Shown here: positions 1 to 6,873 of the stretch, one piece after another
Numbering within the stretch: position 1 is the first letter of the stretch
Layout of the letters: each line of letters opens with the position of its first letter
DNA from: BOG-908 sp964244615
Lineage (GTDB): Bacteria; Pseudomonadota; Alphaproteobacteria; Acetobacterales; Acetobacteraceae
Direction of reading: 5' to 3'
Length of the DNA stretch: 12,933 bases
NCBI GenBank assembly: GCA_964244615.1
Contig: CAXTJP010000074.1
Location: 1 to 12,933 of the forward strand
The notes under the pieces: generated by a model
Database searches by the model: none
Told to the model about the DNA's origin: nothing
What the model saw: the letters and a program-made list of their open reading frames with translations, nothing else
Translations under genes and position numbers: made by a program

Positions 1-133
1 ATGCTGACCAGACAGGCCACGGCGCCGCAAGTGACGCCCGAATTTGAGAAACTCGACAAGGACACCGCGTCCTTTGCAAACGACCCGATGGCGTCAAAGG
101 AGAGCGTGCCGCCCCAGATGTTCGGCCAGCGCG
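1..133. other. Left-edge segment of unknown identity, lower GC than its neighbours
   Basis: The first 120 or so bases contain several AT-rich codons and are visibly poorer in GC than the sequence after about position 130. Plus frame 1 is open here and gives a plausible, polar, GC-third-position-biased peptide. Minus frame 3 is also open over much of it, so coding strand and identity cannot be decided. Plus frame 2, which carries the hydrolase remnant downstream, has a TGA at 5-7 and gives arginine/threonine-rich text up to about 130 that does not look like hydrolase. I therefore treat the edge as foreign to the hydrolase, or as the far side of a frameshift. Confidence 0.3.
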
Positions 134-1090
134 TTCAGCGTGGGGCTGGCCCACGCGGTCATGTGCCAGGACTACCACGCCGTGTTCGACCTGCGCGCGC
201 CCGTGCCCGAGCGCCGCCGCCAGTTCGCCGAGGCGATCGCCGCCAAGGCCGCAAGCGATCCCGGCCTGTACGCCCCGTTCACCCTGGCCGACGCGATCGC
301 CGCCCCCGACGACCCGGAGGCGCTGGACAGCTGCCTGGCCTGGCCCGCCCCGCCGCCCGAGGCACGCCCCGGCTTTCCGGTGCCGCGCGACGCGCGCTTC
401 CCGGGCGTGCCGGTGCTGGTCCTGGCCGGCGAGCTCGACACCGTGACCTCGCCCAGGGAGGCCCGCGAGACGACGGCGCTGTTCCCGAAGGCCTGGTTCG
501 TGGTGGCGCGCAACACCGGGCACGAGACGGCGGTGGGCGATGGCGGCGTGTTCGTGCCCCCGTTCGGCGGCGACCTGGCGCGCTGCATCGGGCCGATCGT
601 GCTGCAGTTCGTGGCCAGCGGCGGCAACCCCGGCGACACGTCGTGCGCGACGCGCATACGCCCGATCCGCACCGTCCCCGCCTTTGCCAGGTCCTGGCGC
701 GACCTGGCATCCGCGGATTCCGCCGCGGCCGAGGCCACGGCCCTGGCCTCGACCGCCGCCGAGACCGTGGGCGACGCGGTCGCGCGCTACTACGTCACCA
801 CCAGCGGCACCGTGCAGGGCCTGCGTGGGGGGCGGTTCGACGTCACCGCGAGGGAGCACGGCTACACGCTGCACCTGGACGGGCTGCGCTGGGCCGAGGA
901 CCTCGCCGTCTCGGGCACGATCGCCTGGAACCAGCTGGACGGCCACGTCGAGGCGGTGATCGCCCTGTCGGCCCCTGGCCACCTGGGCGCCCTGACCATC
1001 GACTGGAACGACCGCGCGCCCGACGCCCAGGCCCACATAGCCGGCCAGATCGACGGCCAGCGCGTGGCGTTCGAACGAACAGCGCCTTAA
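134..1090 (+). pseudogene. N-terminally truncated alpha/beta hydrolase (TAP-like C-terminal part)
   Basis: From about position 134 plus frame 2 reads like the second half of a secreted or peptidase-like alpha/beta hydrolase. The cap-region block AFSVGLAHAVMCQDY is followed by VLVLAGELDTVTS, with the probable catalytic Asp at 437-439, and RNTGHE, with the probable catalytic His at 521-523. A beta-rich tail of about 170 residues follows, to the TAA at 1088-1090. The oxyanion region and the G-x-S-x-G nucleophile elbow, which lie well upstream in this family, are absent: frame 2 is closed by TGA at 5-7, and nothing between 8 and 130 resembles them. An ATG at 44 would open a 348-residue frame, but its first 30 residues look non-homologous. 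No good ribosome binding site is seen. The likeliest reading is a remnant left by a rearrangement or frameshift. An undetected frameshift or assembly error joining it to plus frame 1 upstream is the alternative. Confidence 0.6.
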
Positions 1091-1093
1091 CGA

Positions 1094-1140
1094 ACAGAAG
1101 TCTTTTGCTTCTTTTCTTCAGAAAAGAAGGCCTTGCTTCC
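1094..1140 (+). repeat. Dispersed hairpin repeat, copy A (probable terminator)
   Basis: This T-rich then A-rich element starts four bases after the hydrolase stop codon. Arms CTTCTTTTCT (1108-1117) and AGAAAAGAAG (1120-1129) are perfect inverted repeats separated by two bases, so in practice a 9-bp stem with a 4-base loop. Flanking blocks GAAGTCTTTTG and GGCCTTGCTTCC recur, in variant form, in two other copies near 7881-7930 and 10297-10340. Its place directly after a gene and its hairpin suggest a transcription terminator, although the T-run after the stem is interrupted. Confidence 0.7.
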
Positions 1141-1150
1141 CTGTCCCCAG

Positions 1151-1169
1151 GCCAGACACCATGTCTGGC
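1151..1169. promoter_or_regulatory. Perfect 8-bp hairpin just before the small membrane protein start
   Basis: GCCAGACA (1151-1158) and TGTCTGGC (1162-1169) are perfect inverted repeats around CCA, ending two bases before the ATG at 1172. In RNA this would fold over the place where a ribosome binding site should be, and no Shine-Dalgarno sequence is visible there. It could be a translational control hairpin, a protein operator, or a continuation of the terminator structure upstream. Confidence 0.4.
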
Positions 1170-1171
1170 AG

Positions 1172-1396
1172 ATGCGCTACGCCGAGTACGCCCTGTGGCT
1201 GGTTCCGATCGGGCTGGCAGTCGCCTGGCTGTGCGGCATCCGCGGCCTGAGCCGACGCGGCACGGTGGCCGCGATACTGCTTCTGCTCGCCGCCGGCATC
1301 GGCCTGTTCTCGCTGGGCGAAGGCCGCAGCTTCACCGGCCGCTACGTGCCGGCCCGTATGCACGGCACGGAGATCCAGTCCGGCCACCCCGGATGA
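1172..1396 (+). CDS. Small membrane protein, DUF6111-like
   Basis: This 74-residue protein has two hydrophobic segments, about residues 6-20 (ALWLVPIGLAVAWLC) and 29-44 (RGTVAAILLLLAAGIGLF). A short soluble tail containing GRYVPAR and ending in SGHPG follows. From memory, this two-helix layout with a Y-V-P-A/P-R motif near the C-terminus, next to the CCA-adding enzyme gene, fits the alphaproteobacterial DUF6111 family, whose function is unknown. I chose the ATG at 1172. An in-frame TTG at 1133 would add 13 residues that overlap the repeat. The stop TGA (1394-1396) overlaps the ATG of the next gene as ATGA, so translation of the two is probably coupled. A perfect hairpin sits immediately upstream. 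The existence of the gene is likely; the family name is less certain. Confidence 0.65.
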   Translation: MRYAEYALWLVPIGLAVAWLCGIRGLSRRGTVAAILLLLAAGIGLFSLGEGRSFTGRYVPARMHGTEIQSGHPG

Positions 1397-2673
1397 GCCG
1401 TCCGGCGATCCTGGACGATCCGGCGCTGATGCCGGTCTTGGCGGCCCTGCCAAGGGCCAGGCTGGTCGGCGGCTGCGTGCGCGACGTGCTGGCTGGCCGG
1501 CCGGTTGCCGACATCGACCTCGCGACGCCGGACACGCCGGACCAGGTGCTGGCCGCCCTGGCAGAAGCCGGCCTGCGCGCGGTGCCCACGGGCCTGGCCC
1601 ACGGCACGGTCACCGCCATCAGCGCGGGCCGCCCGTTCGAGGTGACCACCCTGCGCCGGGACGAGGAGACCGACGGCCGCCACGCCAGGGTGGCGTGGAC
1701 CGACGATTTCGCCGAGGACGCGGCACGGCGCGACTTCACCATCAACGCCTTGTCGCTGGACCAGGACGGCACGCTGCACGACCCGTTCGGCGGCCGCAGC
1801 GACCTCGCCGCCGGCCGGGTCCGGTTCGTGGGCGAGGCGGCACGGCGCATCGCCGAGGACCGTTTGCGCACCCTACGGTTCTTCCGCTTCTACGCGCGCT
1901 ACGGCACCGACCCGCCGGACGGGGCGGCCACCGCGGCCATCGCCGCCGCTGCCGACCAGCTGGCTCTGCTGTCCGCCGAGCGTGTCTGGAGCGAGCTGAA
2001 GCGCATCCTTGCGGTGGACGATCCGCGCCGGGCGCTGGCGCTGATGCAGCGGCTGGGCGTGCTGGCGGCCGTGCTGCCGGAGGCGGGCGCGCCCGCCGCG
2101 CTCGACGGCCTGCTGGACCACGGGGCGCCCGCCGACCCGATCCTGCGCCTCTCGGTACTGCTGCCGGGCGATGCCGGCCGGCTTGGCGACCGGCTGAAGC
2201 TGTCCGGCGCCGAACGCGACCGGCTGCGGCTCCTCTTGGCCGGACCGGTGCCTGCGCCCGACGATCCGGATGCGTCTCTGCGCCGCCTGCTGGCCGACGA
2301 CACCGCCGAGACGCTGGTGGACCGAAGCTGGCGCGCCCACCCCGAAGCCGCGTCGCTGCGACGGCGCTTGGCGACGACGCCGCGCCCGGCCTTTCCGCTA
2401 GAGGGGCGGCACGCGCTGGCCCTGGGCCTGTCGCCTGGGCCCGACCTTGGGCGGCGGCTTCGGGCGGTGCGTGCCTGGTGGCTCGAGGGGGGGTGTGTCG
2501 CCACCTTGGCGGAGTGCGCAGCGCAACTGGGACCAGGGGCTTTGCCGCCGGACCCCGTCACGCGAGAGGGTGATGCGCCTGTCACGCGAGAGCGTGCTGC
2601 GCATGACGGGGCTCACGGCGCAGACCCCGTCGATCCCCTTGCGTTGCACGATGATGCTGAGCATTTCAGCTGA
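1393..2673 (+). CDS. cca: CCA tRNA nucleotidyltransferase (poly(A) polymerase head-domain family)
   Basis: The 426-residue product adds or repairs the CCA 3' end of tRNA, using CTP and ATP, in the cytoplasm. The nucleotidyltransferase head is clear: LVGGCVRDVL at 24-33, the metal-binding DxD as ADIDLAT with Asp40 and Asp42, RRDFTINAL at 112-120, and EDRLRTLRFFRF at 155-166. These are the signature motifs of class II CCA-adding enzymes. The rest is helical neck/body and a C-terminal FPLEGRHALALGLSPGPDLG block (about 334-353) typical of alphaproteobacterial members. The start overlaps the preceding stop as ATGA, and the stop TGA is directly followed by the ATG of the TetR gene. The last 45 or so residues, after about 380, are polar and include an 8-residue tandem repeat (389-404). 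I believe this lies beyond the normal end of the family, so the tail may be a read-through extension. Confidence 0.92.
   Translation: MSRPAILDDPALMPVLAALPRARLVGGCVRDVLAGRPVADIDLATPDTPDQVLAALAEAGLRAVPTGLAHGTVTAISAGRPFEVTTLRRDEETDGRHARVAWTDDFAEDAARRDFTINALSLDQDGTLHDPFGGRSDLAAGRVRFVGEAARRIAEDRLRTLRFFRFYARYGTDPPDGAATAAIAAAADQLALLSAERVWSELKRILAVDDPRRALALMQRLGVLAAVLPEAGAPAALDGLLDHGAPADPILRLSVLLPGDAGRLGDRLKLSGAERDRLRLLLAGPVPAPDDPDASLRRLLADDTAETLVDRSWRAHPEAASLRRRLATTPRPAFPLEGRHALALGLSPGPDLGRRLRAVRAWWLEGGCVATLAECAAQLGPGALPPDPVTREGDAPVTRERAAHDGAHGADPVDPLALHDDAEHFS
2557..2604 (+). repeat. 24-bp tandem direct repeat within the 3' end of cca
   Basis: Two head-to-tail 24-base units (2557-2580 and 2581-2604) differ at three positions. 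Both begin GTCACGCGAGAG. The second unit contains the inverted repeat CACGC-GAGA-GCGTG, and GTCA (2581) is mirrored by TGAC just after the unit. In frame they encode two related 8-residue blocks near the C-terminus of the CCA enzyme. They lie 70-117 bases before the TetR start codon, so they could also serve as a regulator binding site. Only the repeat itself is observed; its role is open. Confidence 0.75.
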
Positions 2674-3318
2674 ATGGACCAGACACTCGATCCGGCCTGC
2701 AGGCGCAAGCCGCGCGGCCAGGGCGCCAGCCGCCGTGGGGAGATCCTGGTCGCGGCCAAGCACCTGTTCGCCGAGCAGGGGGTCGCGCACGTGACCATGC
2801 GCCGCGTCGCGGCCGATGTCGGCGTATCGCCGACCGCGCTCTACATGCATTTCGCAGACAAGGACGCGCTGCTCGCCGCCATCGCGCAGGACACCTTCGC
2901 CGAGTTGCTGGACCGGCTGGAGCACAGCCGGCTGCCGGGGCAGACGTCGCTGGAGCGCTTCCGCGCCGGGCTGCGCGCCTATGTCGAGTTCGGCCTGGCC
3001 CGTCCCGACGAGTACCGCCTGACCTTCATGACCCGCCTGTTCACCAAGGCCGGTGCCGGCGTCTGCGCGCTGGAGATGGCCAACCAGTCCTTCGCCATCC
3101 TGCAGGAGCGGATCAGCGAGCTTATCGGTGCGGGGGTGTTCCGGCCGGGTCGGCCGGCGCTGCTGGCCGAGGCAGCGTGGGCCATGCTGCACGGCGTGAC
3201 GGCGCTGCTGCTGGACCAGGCCGAGAACCTGGAGAACCCGCCCGGCCTGTTGATCGATGCCGCCCTGAACCTCCTGGAAGCCGGGCTGCTCCAACCCGGA
3301 CACCACGCGGCCGCCTAA
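2674..3318 (+). CDS. TetR/AcrR-family transcriptional regulator
   Basis: This 214-residue protein has a TetR DNA-binding domain at about 19-66: RRGEILVAAKHLFAEQG, then TMRRVAADVGVSPTALYMHF (41-60), the helix-turn-helix with its typical ALYxHF end, then KDALLAAI. The C-terminal ligand domain contains PDEYRLTFM (111-119) and AWAMLHGVTALLL (168-180). This resembles the WHG-type (TetR_C_13) domain, named for its conserved W and HG residues. The ATG directly follows the cca stop with no gap, so it is probably co-transcribed with and coupled to cca. Immediately downstream is the RND-fragment gene, preceded by a palindrome that is a natural operator candidate. TetR regulators are often next to the RND pumps they control. 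The ligand and target are unknown. Confidence 0.9.
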   Translation: MDQTLDPACRRKPRGQGASRRGEILVAAKHLFAEQGVAHVTMRRVAADVGVSPTALYMHFADKDALLAAIAQDTFAELLDRLEHSRLPGQTSLERFRAGLRAYVEFGLARPDEYRLTFMTRLFTKAGAGVCALEMANQSFAILQERISELIGAGVFRPGRPALLAEAAWAMLHGVTALLLDQAENLENPPGLLIDAALNLLEAGLLQPGHHAAA

Positions 3319-3332
3319 AATCTTCATGAACC

Positions 3333-3356
3333 TTGTTAAGTGAACGCTGGTAACAA
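3333..3356. promoter_or_regulatory. Candidate TetR operator / promoter palindrome TTGTTA-N12-TAACAA
   Basis: The inverted repeat TTGTTA (3333-3338) and TAACAA (3351-3356) is perfect in its arms and sits in the 67-base gap between the TetR gene and the RND-fragment gene. TTGTTA could also serve as a -35 element, with AATATC (3355-3360) as a weak -10 at 16 bases. A repressor bound here would then cover the promoter. The position and AT-rich composition, unusual in this GC-rich region, support a regulatory role. That the neighbouring TetR protein binds it is inference. Confidence 0.5.
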
Positions 3357-3385
3357 TATCCGGGACACGTCACCGGAGGCTCACC

Positions 3386-4066
3386 ATGTTCGTCGCATCC
3401 CCAGACTGCTCTCTCGGTTTCTTTCGTCACGCGCGCGCCGATCGGCGTAGCGCCGCGTCGTCGTGGCTGGTCGCGACCGCGACCGCCCTGGGCCTGTCTG
3501 CCGCTACCATGCTGCTGCTGTCGCCGGCCGGGCCCGCCGGTTCGCCCGGTGCGCAGGCCACGATCACGCTGACCGCTGCCGGCATCGGCCTGGCCGGGCT
3601 CGGCGATGCGGCGGAGGCGCTGCGCGCCAGGTTGCTGGCGCTGCCGGGCGTGGGCGCGGTGCGCCTGGTCGGGCTGCAGCAGGCGGGGCTGGACCTCGAT
3701 TACGCGCCGGCACGCCTCGCCGGGCTCGGGGTGAGCGTCGCGGATCTGCGCCGCGCGGTAGCCGTGCTGCCCGGCCAGGATGGCCCCGGCCGTCTCGTGC
3801 TGGGCCGCGACGCGGCACAGGACGGGCCCGAGGGTGTGCTGAACCAGCCGGTTCAGGCCGGGCCGCGCGTGTTCCGGTTGGGTGACGTCGTGGCGGTGGC
3901 CCGCACCCGCCTGCCGGAACCGATCTCTCGGCTGCAGCGTGGCGGCCGTCCGGCGGTCGAGATCGTGGTGGTCCCTGCCCCCGGCGCCGGCGGCGCGGCG
4001 CTGGACCGGCGCGTGGCCGCCAGCCTCGGCCAGGCAACGCTCCCGCCGGGCGTGGCGCTGGACTGA
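3386..4066 (+). CDS. Orphan RND efflux-pump porter/docking fragment with N-terminal membrane anchor
   Basis: This 226-residue protein begins with a short charged region and one hydrophobic segment (about 26-46), either a signal or membrane anchor. It continues with text matching part of the first periplasmic loop of HAE1-type RND pumps (AcrB/MexB relatives): RARLLALPGVGAVRLVG (80-96), DYAPARLAGLGVSVADLRRAV (105-125), VFRLGDVVAVARTRLPEP (162-179), and GGRPAVEIVVVPAPGAGGAALD (186-207), ending at PPGVALD just where the second membrane helix would begin. By analogy with AcrB this covers the PN2 porter subdomain and a shortened TolC-docking insertion. PN1 and the other membrane helices, including the proton-relay ones, are missing, so it cannot be a pump alone. 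GGAGG at 3375-3379, six bases before the ATG, argues for real translation. No pump remnants lie on either side. It could be a decayed or a repurposed gene. Confidence 0.65.
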   Translation: MFVASPDCSLGFFRHARADRRSAASSWLVATATALGLSAATMLLLSPAGPAGSPGAQATITLTAAGIGLAGLGDAAEALRARLLALPGVGAVRLVGLQQAGLDLDYAPARLAGLGVSVADLRRAVAVLPGQDGPGRLVLGRDAAQDGPEGVLNQPVQAGPRVFRLGDVVAVARTRLPEPISRLQRGGRPAVEIVVVPAPGAGGAALDRRVAASLGQATLPPGVALD

Positions 4067-4079
4067 CGGCACGGCCGGA

Positions 4080-5120
4080 CTAGCGGGACGTGTCCCCGAC
4101 ATAGATCGTGGACTGGTTCTCCACGTCCAGCTCGCCGGAGGCGTAGCCCGGTGCCGGCCCCTCGAAGGCGATGAGGCAGTCGCCCGGGTTCAGTCGGGTC
4201 GGCTTGGCCGGGGCGAAATCCTTGAAGCCGGCCGACTGAACCGCCGCCATGTCGCGGCCTGCGAGCGGCAGGCGTGCTACCGTGACGCTGCCCGAAGGCG
4301 GCGCCACCTCGGCCGGCTTGGCCAGGCGCAGGATGGAGAAAGCGTCGTTGACCGGGTGGCCCTGGAAGTTCGCCGCGGCGCAGGCGGGCGCGGGCACGAC
4401 GACGAAATCCGTGCCGACGCGCCACTGGCCCTGCACGACGCCCCAATGCGCCTGGACCGGGGCGCCCGACACCGGTGCCGCGCTGACAGAGCCGGCGATG
4501 GCGTCCAGGCTCAGCGCCCGGTTAGCCTTGATGCCGACATAGGTCGCGCGCGGGGCCGGCGAGCCGGCTGCGAACCTGAACTCGCCGCCCACGCCGAGCG
4601 CCAACACCTTGCGGGACGGGGGTACCGTGGCGACGGTCAGCGCCACCTCCGTCGTGGTGTAGAGCGGCCGGTCTCGACTCAGGAACGGGTAGCCGGCGCT
4701 GACCAGCGTGGTCAGGCATGCGCCTGCCTGCGGGTGCGGCGGCGTCACCGGCGCGCGCAGGGCGACGCTGACGGGCAGGCTGACCGGTTGATCGTCGTTC
4801 GCCTTGAGGATGACGGCCCATACCCGGCTGACCGTCGGCATGCCGGTGATGACGGTGTTGTTCGTCCGGGCGCACCCGGCCTGGTCGTCGCCGGCATAGC
4901 CGAGCAGCACGAGCGCCTCGCTGAAGCCGGGCGCGTTGCCCGCCAGCGTCACACGCCCGGACAGGCCGGCCACGGCGTGGCCCGGCGGCAGCCAGGTGGT
5001 GAACAGGGTGTTGCGCACCCCGGCGAACGCGCCGGCCTGCGCCACCCGAACCGATACCGTCACGCCGGCGCACCGTCCCGCCAGCGGCGCGCAGAGGACC
5101 AGCAGGGCGAGGCGTCGCAC
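4080..5120 (-). CDS. Secreted protein of unknown function, 346 residues
   Basis: I do not recognise this family. I chose the GTG at 5118-5120 because AGGAG lies six bases upstream and because the product then starts with a signal-like segment (RRLALLVLCAPLAG). The same frame stays open further upstream but gives arginine/histidine-rich text. The mature part is rich in V, T, A, G and P and looks beta-stranded. It has four cysteines (in QAGCAR, GACLTT, PACAA and GDCLIAF) that could form two disulfides in the periplasm. It ends at TAG 4080-4082, only 13 bases after the stop of the convergent RND-fragment gene. A 55-residue gene lies immediately upstream, its stop codon overlapping this gene's ribosome binding site, so the two are likely one operon. 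GC-rich third positions support the frame. Confidence 0.65.
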   Translation of the reverse strand: MRRLALLVLCAPLAGRCAGVTVSVRVAQAGAFAGVRNTLFTTWLPPGHAVAGLSGRVTLAGNAPGFSEALVLLGYAGDDQAGCARTNNTVITGMPTVSRVWAVILKANDDQPVSLPVSVALRAPVTPPHPQAGACLTTLVSAGYPFLSRDRPLYTTTEVALTVATVPPSRKVLALGVGGEFRFAAGSPAPRATYVGIKANRALSLDAIAGSVSAAPVSGAPVQAHWGVVQGQWRVGTDFVVVPAPACAAANFQGHPVNDAFSILRLAKPAEVAPPSGSVTVARLPLAGRDMAAVQSAGFKDFAPAKPTRLNPGDCLIAFEGPAPGYASGELDVENQSTIYVGDTSR

Positions 5121-5128
5121 GCGCGCTC

Positions 5129-5296
5129 CTACGAGGGGTAGGCCGACGCCCTGGCGCCCATCGGCCGGGTCGGATCGATCCCCTGCTGCTCGCGGGCGAA
5201 CTCGGCGCCGATGATGGCAACGATGGCCGCATCCGTCTCGGCCAGCATGGCGGCGAAGAACCGCGGCGGCGACTGGGTCGAACTCTGGTCGGTCAC
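5129..5296 (-). CDS. Small protein of 55 residues, unknown function
   Basis: The minus strand from GTG (5294-5296) to TAG (5129-5131) encodes a 55-residue polar protein. It has a central helix-like stretch (RFFAAMLAETDAAIVAIIGA) and a C-terminal part rich in R, P and S. AGGAG lies seven bases upstream of the GTG, which supports translation. Its stop codon is part of the sequence TAGGAG that forms the ribosome binding site of the 346-residue secreted protein, so the two genes are tightly spaced and probably co-translated. Third codon positions are strongly G or C. No signal peptide or known motif is seen. The evidence for the gene is spacing, ribosome binding site and codon bias; I know of no homologue. 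Confidence 0.55.
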   Translation of the reverse strand: MTDQSSTQSPPRFFAAMLAETDAAIVAIIGAEFAREQQGIDPTRPMGARASAYPS

Positions 5297-5406
5297 GGCC
5301 AGTCTCCTGCAAGGCGTTGCGTATGGCGCGGCAAGCAGGCAGCCTTACCACTCACGCCCGCGTGCACGAAGCCCGGCCTGCGCATGCCTGATCCTCAAGG
5401 ACACCT

Positions 5407-6873
5407 ATGAGCCTCACCCTCGGCAATCCGCTCTTCGCCAAGAAACCCATCGCCGCCATGGGAGCGGACGACGAGCATGGCGAGCACGGGTTCAAGCGCA
5501 CGCTGGGGCCGCTCAGCCTGGTGGCGCTGGGCATCGGCGCCATCATCGGCGCCGGCATCTTCTCGCTGACCGGCATCGCGGCGGCCGACAACGCCGGTCC
5601 CGCCGTGGTGCTGAGCTTCCTGCTGGCCGCACTGGGCTGCGCGCTGGCCGGGCTGTGCTACAGCGAGCTGTCCGGCATGATCCCCGCGGCTGGATCGGCC
5701 TACTCCTACGCCTACGCCTCGCTGGGCGAGCTGGTGGCATGGATCATCGGTTGGGCGCTGACCCTGGAATACGCTGTGGGGGCGGCCACCGTCTCGGTGT
5801 CGTGGTCGGGCTACGTGGTCAGCTTCCTGGGCAAGCTCGGCCTGGCGCTGCCGCACGCGCTGACCGCCTCGCCGTTCGACACCGACGCGATGGGGCATGC
5901 CGCGCCGGGCATCGTCAACCTTCCGGCCATGCTGATCATCGTCTGCGTCTCGATGGTGCTGATCCGCGGCATCAGCGAATCGGCCAAGGTCAACGCGGTG
6001 ATCGTGGCGATCAAGCTGGCCGTGGTGGCCGCGGTGATCGGCTTCGGCGCGTTCTACGTGAAGCCGGCGAACTGGCATCCGTTCATCCCGCCCAACACCG
6101 GCAATTTCGGCCAGTTCGGCATCTCCGGCGTGTTCCGCGGCGCCGCCACCGTGTTCTTCGCCTATATCGGCTTCGATGCGGTCAGCACCGCCGCGCAGGA
6201 AACCAAGAACCCCGAGCGCGACATGCCGATCGGCATCCTGGGCTCGCTGGCCATCTGCACCGTGCTTTACGTGCTGGTCTGCCTCGTGCTGACCGGCCTG
6301 CTCAGCTACACCAAGCTGCACGTCTCCGCACCCGTGTCGGTGGCGATCGGGGAGACGCCGCTGCCGTTCCTCAAGGTGGCGGTCGACATCGGCGCCATCG
6401 CCGGGCTGACCAGCGTGATCCTGGTGATGCTGCTCGGCCAGAGCCGGGTGTTCTACTCGATGTCCAAGGACGGCCTGCTGCCGGGCGTGTTCTGTTCGAT
6501 GCACCCGCGTTTCCGCACGCCATACCTGTCGAACCTGCTGTTCATGGTGTTCGCCGGCCTGGCCGGCGGGTTCACGCCGATCAGCGCGCTCGGCCACATG
6601 ACCTCGTTCGGCACGCTGCTCGCCTTTGTCATCGTGTGCGTCGGCGTGCTGGTGCTGCGCCGGTCCGATCCCTCGCGTCGGCGGGCGTTCCGGACACCCT
6701 ACGTGCCGTACGTGCCGGCGGCCGGCATCCTGGTGTGCGGCGCGCTGATGGCGTCGTTGCCGCTGCAGACCTGGCTGCTGGCGATGGTCTGGCTGCTGAT
6801 CGGTCTCGGCGTGTTCTTCGGCTACAGCCGTTTCCATAGCGAGCTGCGCAAGCCCGGCTTTTCCGCCCGGTGA
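5407..6873 (+). CDS. APC-superfamily amino acid permease
   Basis: This 488-residue inner-membrane secondary transporter of the amino acid-polyamine-organocation superfamily is closest in feel to the YfnA/cationic amino acid transporter group. Residues 44-52 read GAIIGAGIF, the substrate- and ion-binding loop of helix 1 in this fold. SELSGMIPAAGSAYSYAY (helix 3 region), ESAKVNAVIVAIKL, FFAYIGFDAVSTAAQETKNPERDMPIGI and GQSRVFYSMSKDGLLP are all highly typical family blocks. About twelve hydrophobic helices can be counted, the usual number, and the length is normal. AAGGA at 5396-5400 lies six bases before the ATG. The stop TGA overlaps the hemB start as GTGA, so the two form an operon. Substrate cannot be read from sequence. 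The hemB coupling suggests 5-aminolevulinate or another amino acid linked to heme synthesis, as an inference. Confidence 0.9.
   Translation: MSLTLGNPLFAKKPIAAMGADDEHGEHGFKRTLGPLSLVALGIGAIIGAGIFSLTGIAAADNAGPAVVLSFLLAALGCALAGLCYSELSGMIPAAGSAYSYAYASLGELVAWIIGWALTLEYAVGAATVSVSWSGYVVSFLGKLGLALPHALTASPFDTDAMGHAAPGIVNLPAMLIIVCVSMVLIRGISESAKVNAVIVAIKLAVVAAVIGFGAFYVKPANWHPFIPPNTGNFGQFGISGVFRGAATVFFAYIGFDAVSTAAQETKNPERDMPIGILGSLAICTVLYVLVCLVLTGLLSYTKLHVSAPVSVAIGETPLPFLKVAVDIGAIAGLTSVILVMLLGQSRVFYSMSKDGLLPGVFCSMHPRFRTPYLSNLLFMVFAGLAGGFTPISALGHMTSFGTLLAFVIVCVGVLVLRRSDPSRRRAFRTPYVPYVPAAGILVCGALMASLPLQTWLLAMVWLLIGLGVFFGYSRFHSELRKPGFSAR

Noticed and set aside
1075..1097. Nine-base direct repeat AACGAACAG (1075-1083 and 1089-1097) around the hydrolase stop
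   Set aside because: It looked like a target-site duplication beside repeat copy A, but no matching copy follows the repeat, and the two copies are only 14 bases apart.
1..1392. Upstream extension of the cca frame to position 1
   Set aside because: The frame is open by chance. Cca motifs begin soon after the ATG at 1393, which overlaps the preceding stop as ATGA, and the upstream text is low-complexity arginine/proline.
3882..5141. Plus-strand open frame of about 420 codons opposite the secreted protein gene
   Set aside because: No ribosome binding site, arginine-rich text, and the minus strand has a signal peptide, ribosome binding site and sensible composition.
5384..5410. Eight-codon upstream open frame (MPDPQGHL) whose stop overlaps the permease ATG
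   Set aside because: It fits a leader-peptide layout but has no ribosome binding site of its own and contains the permease's own AAGGA, so chance is the simpler explanation.
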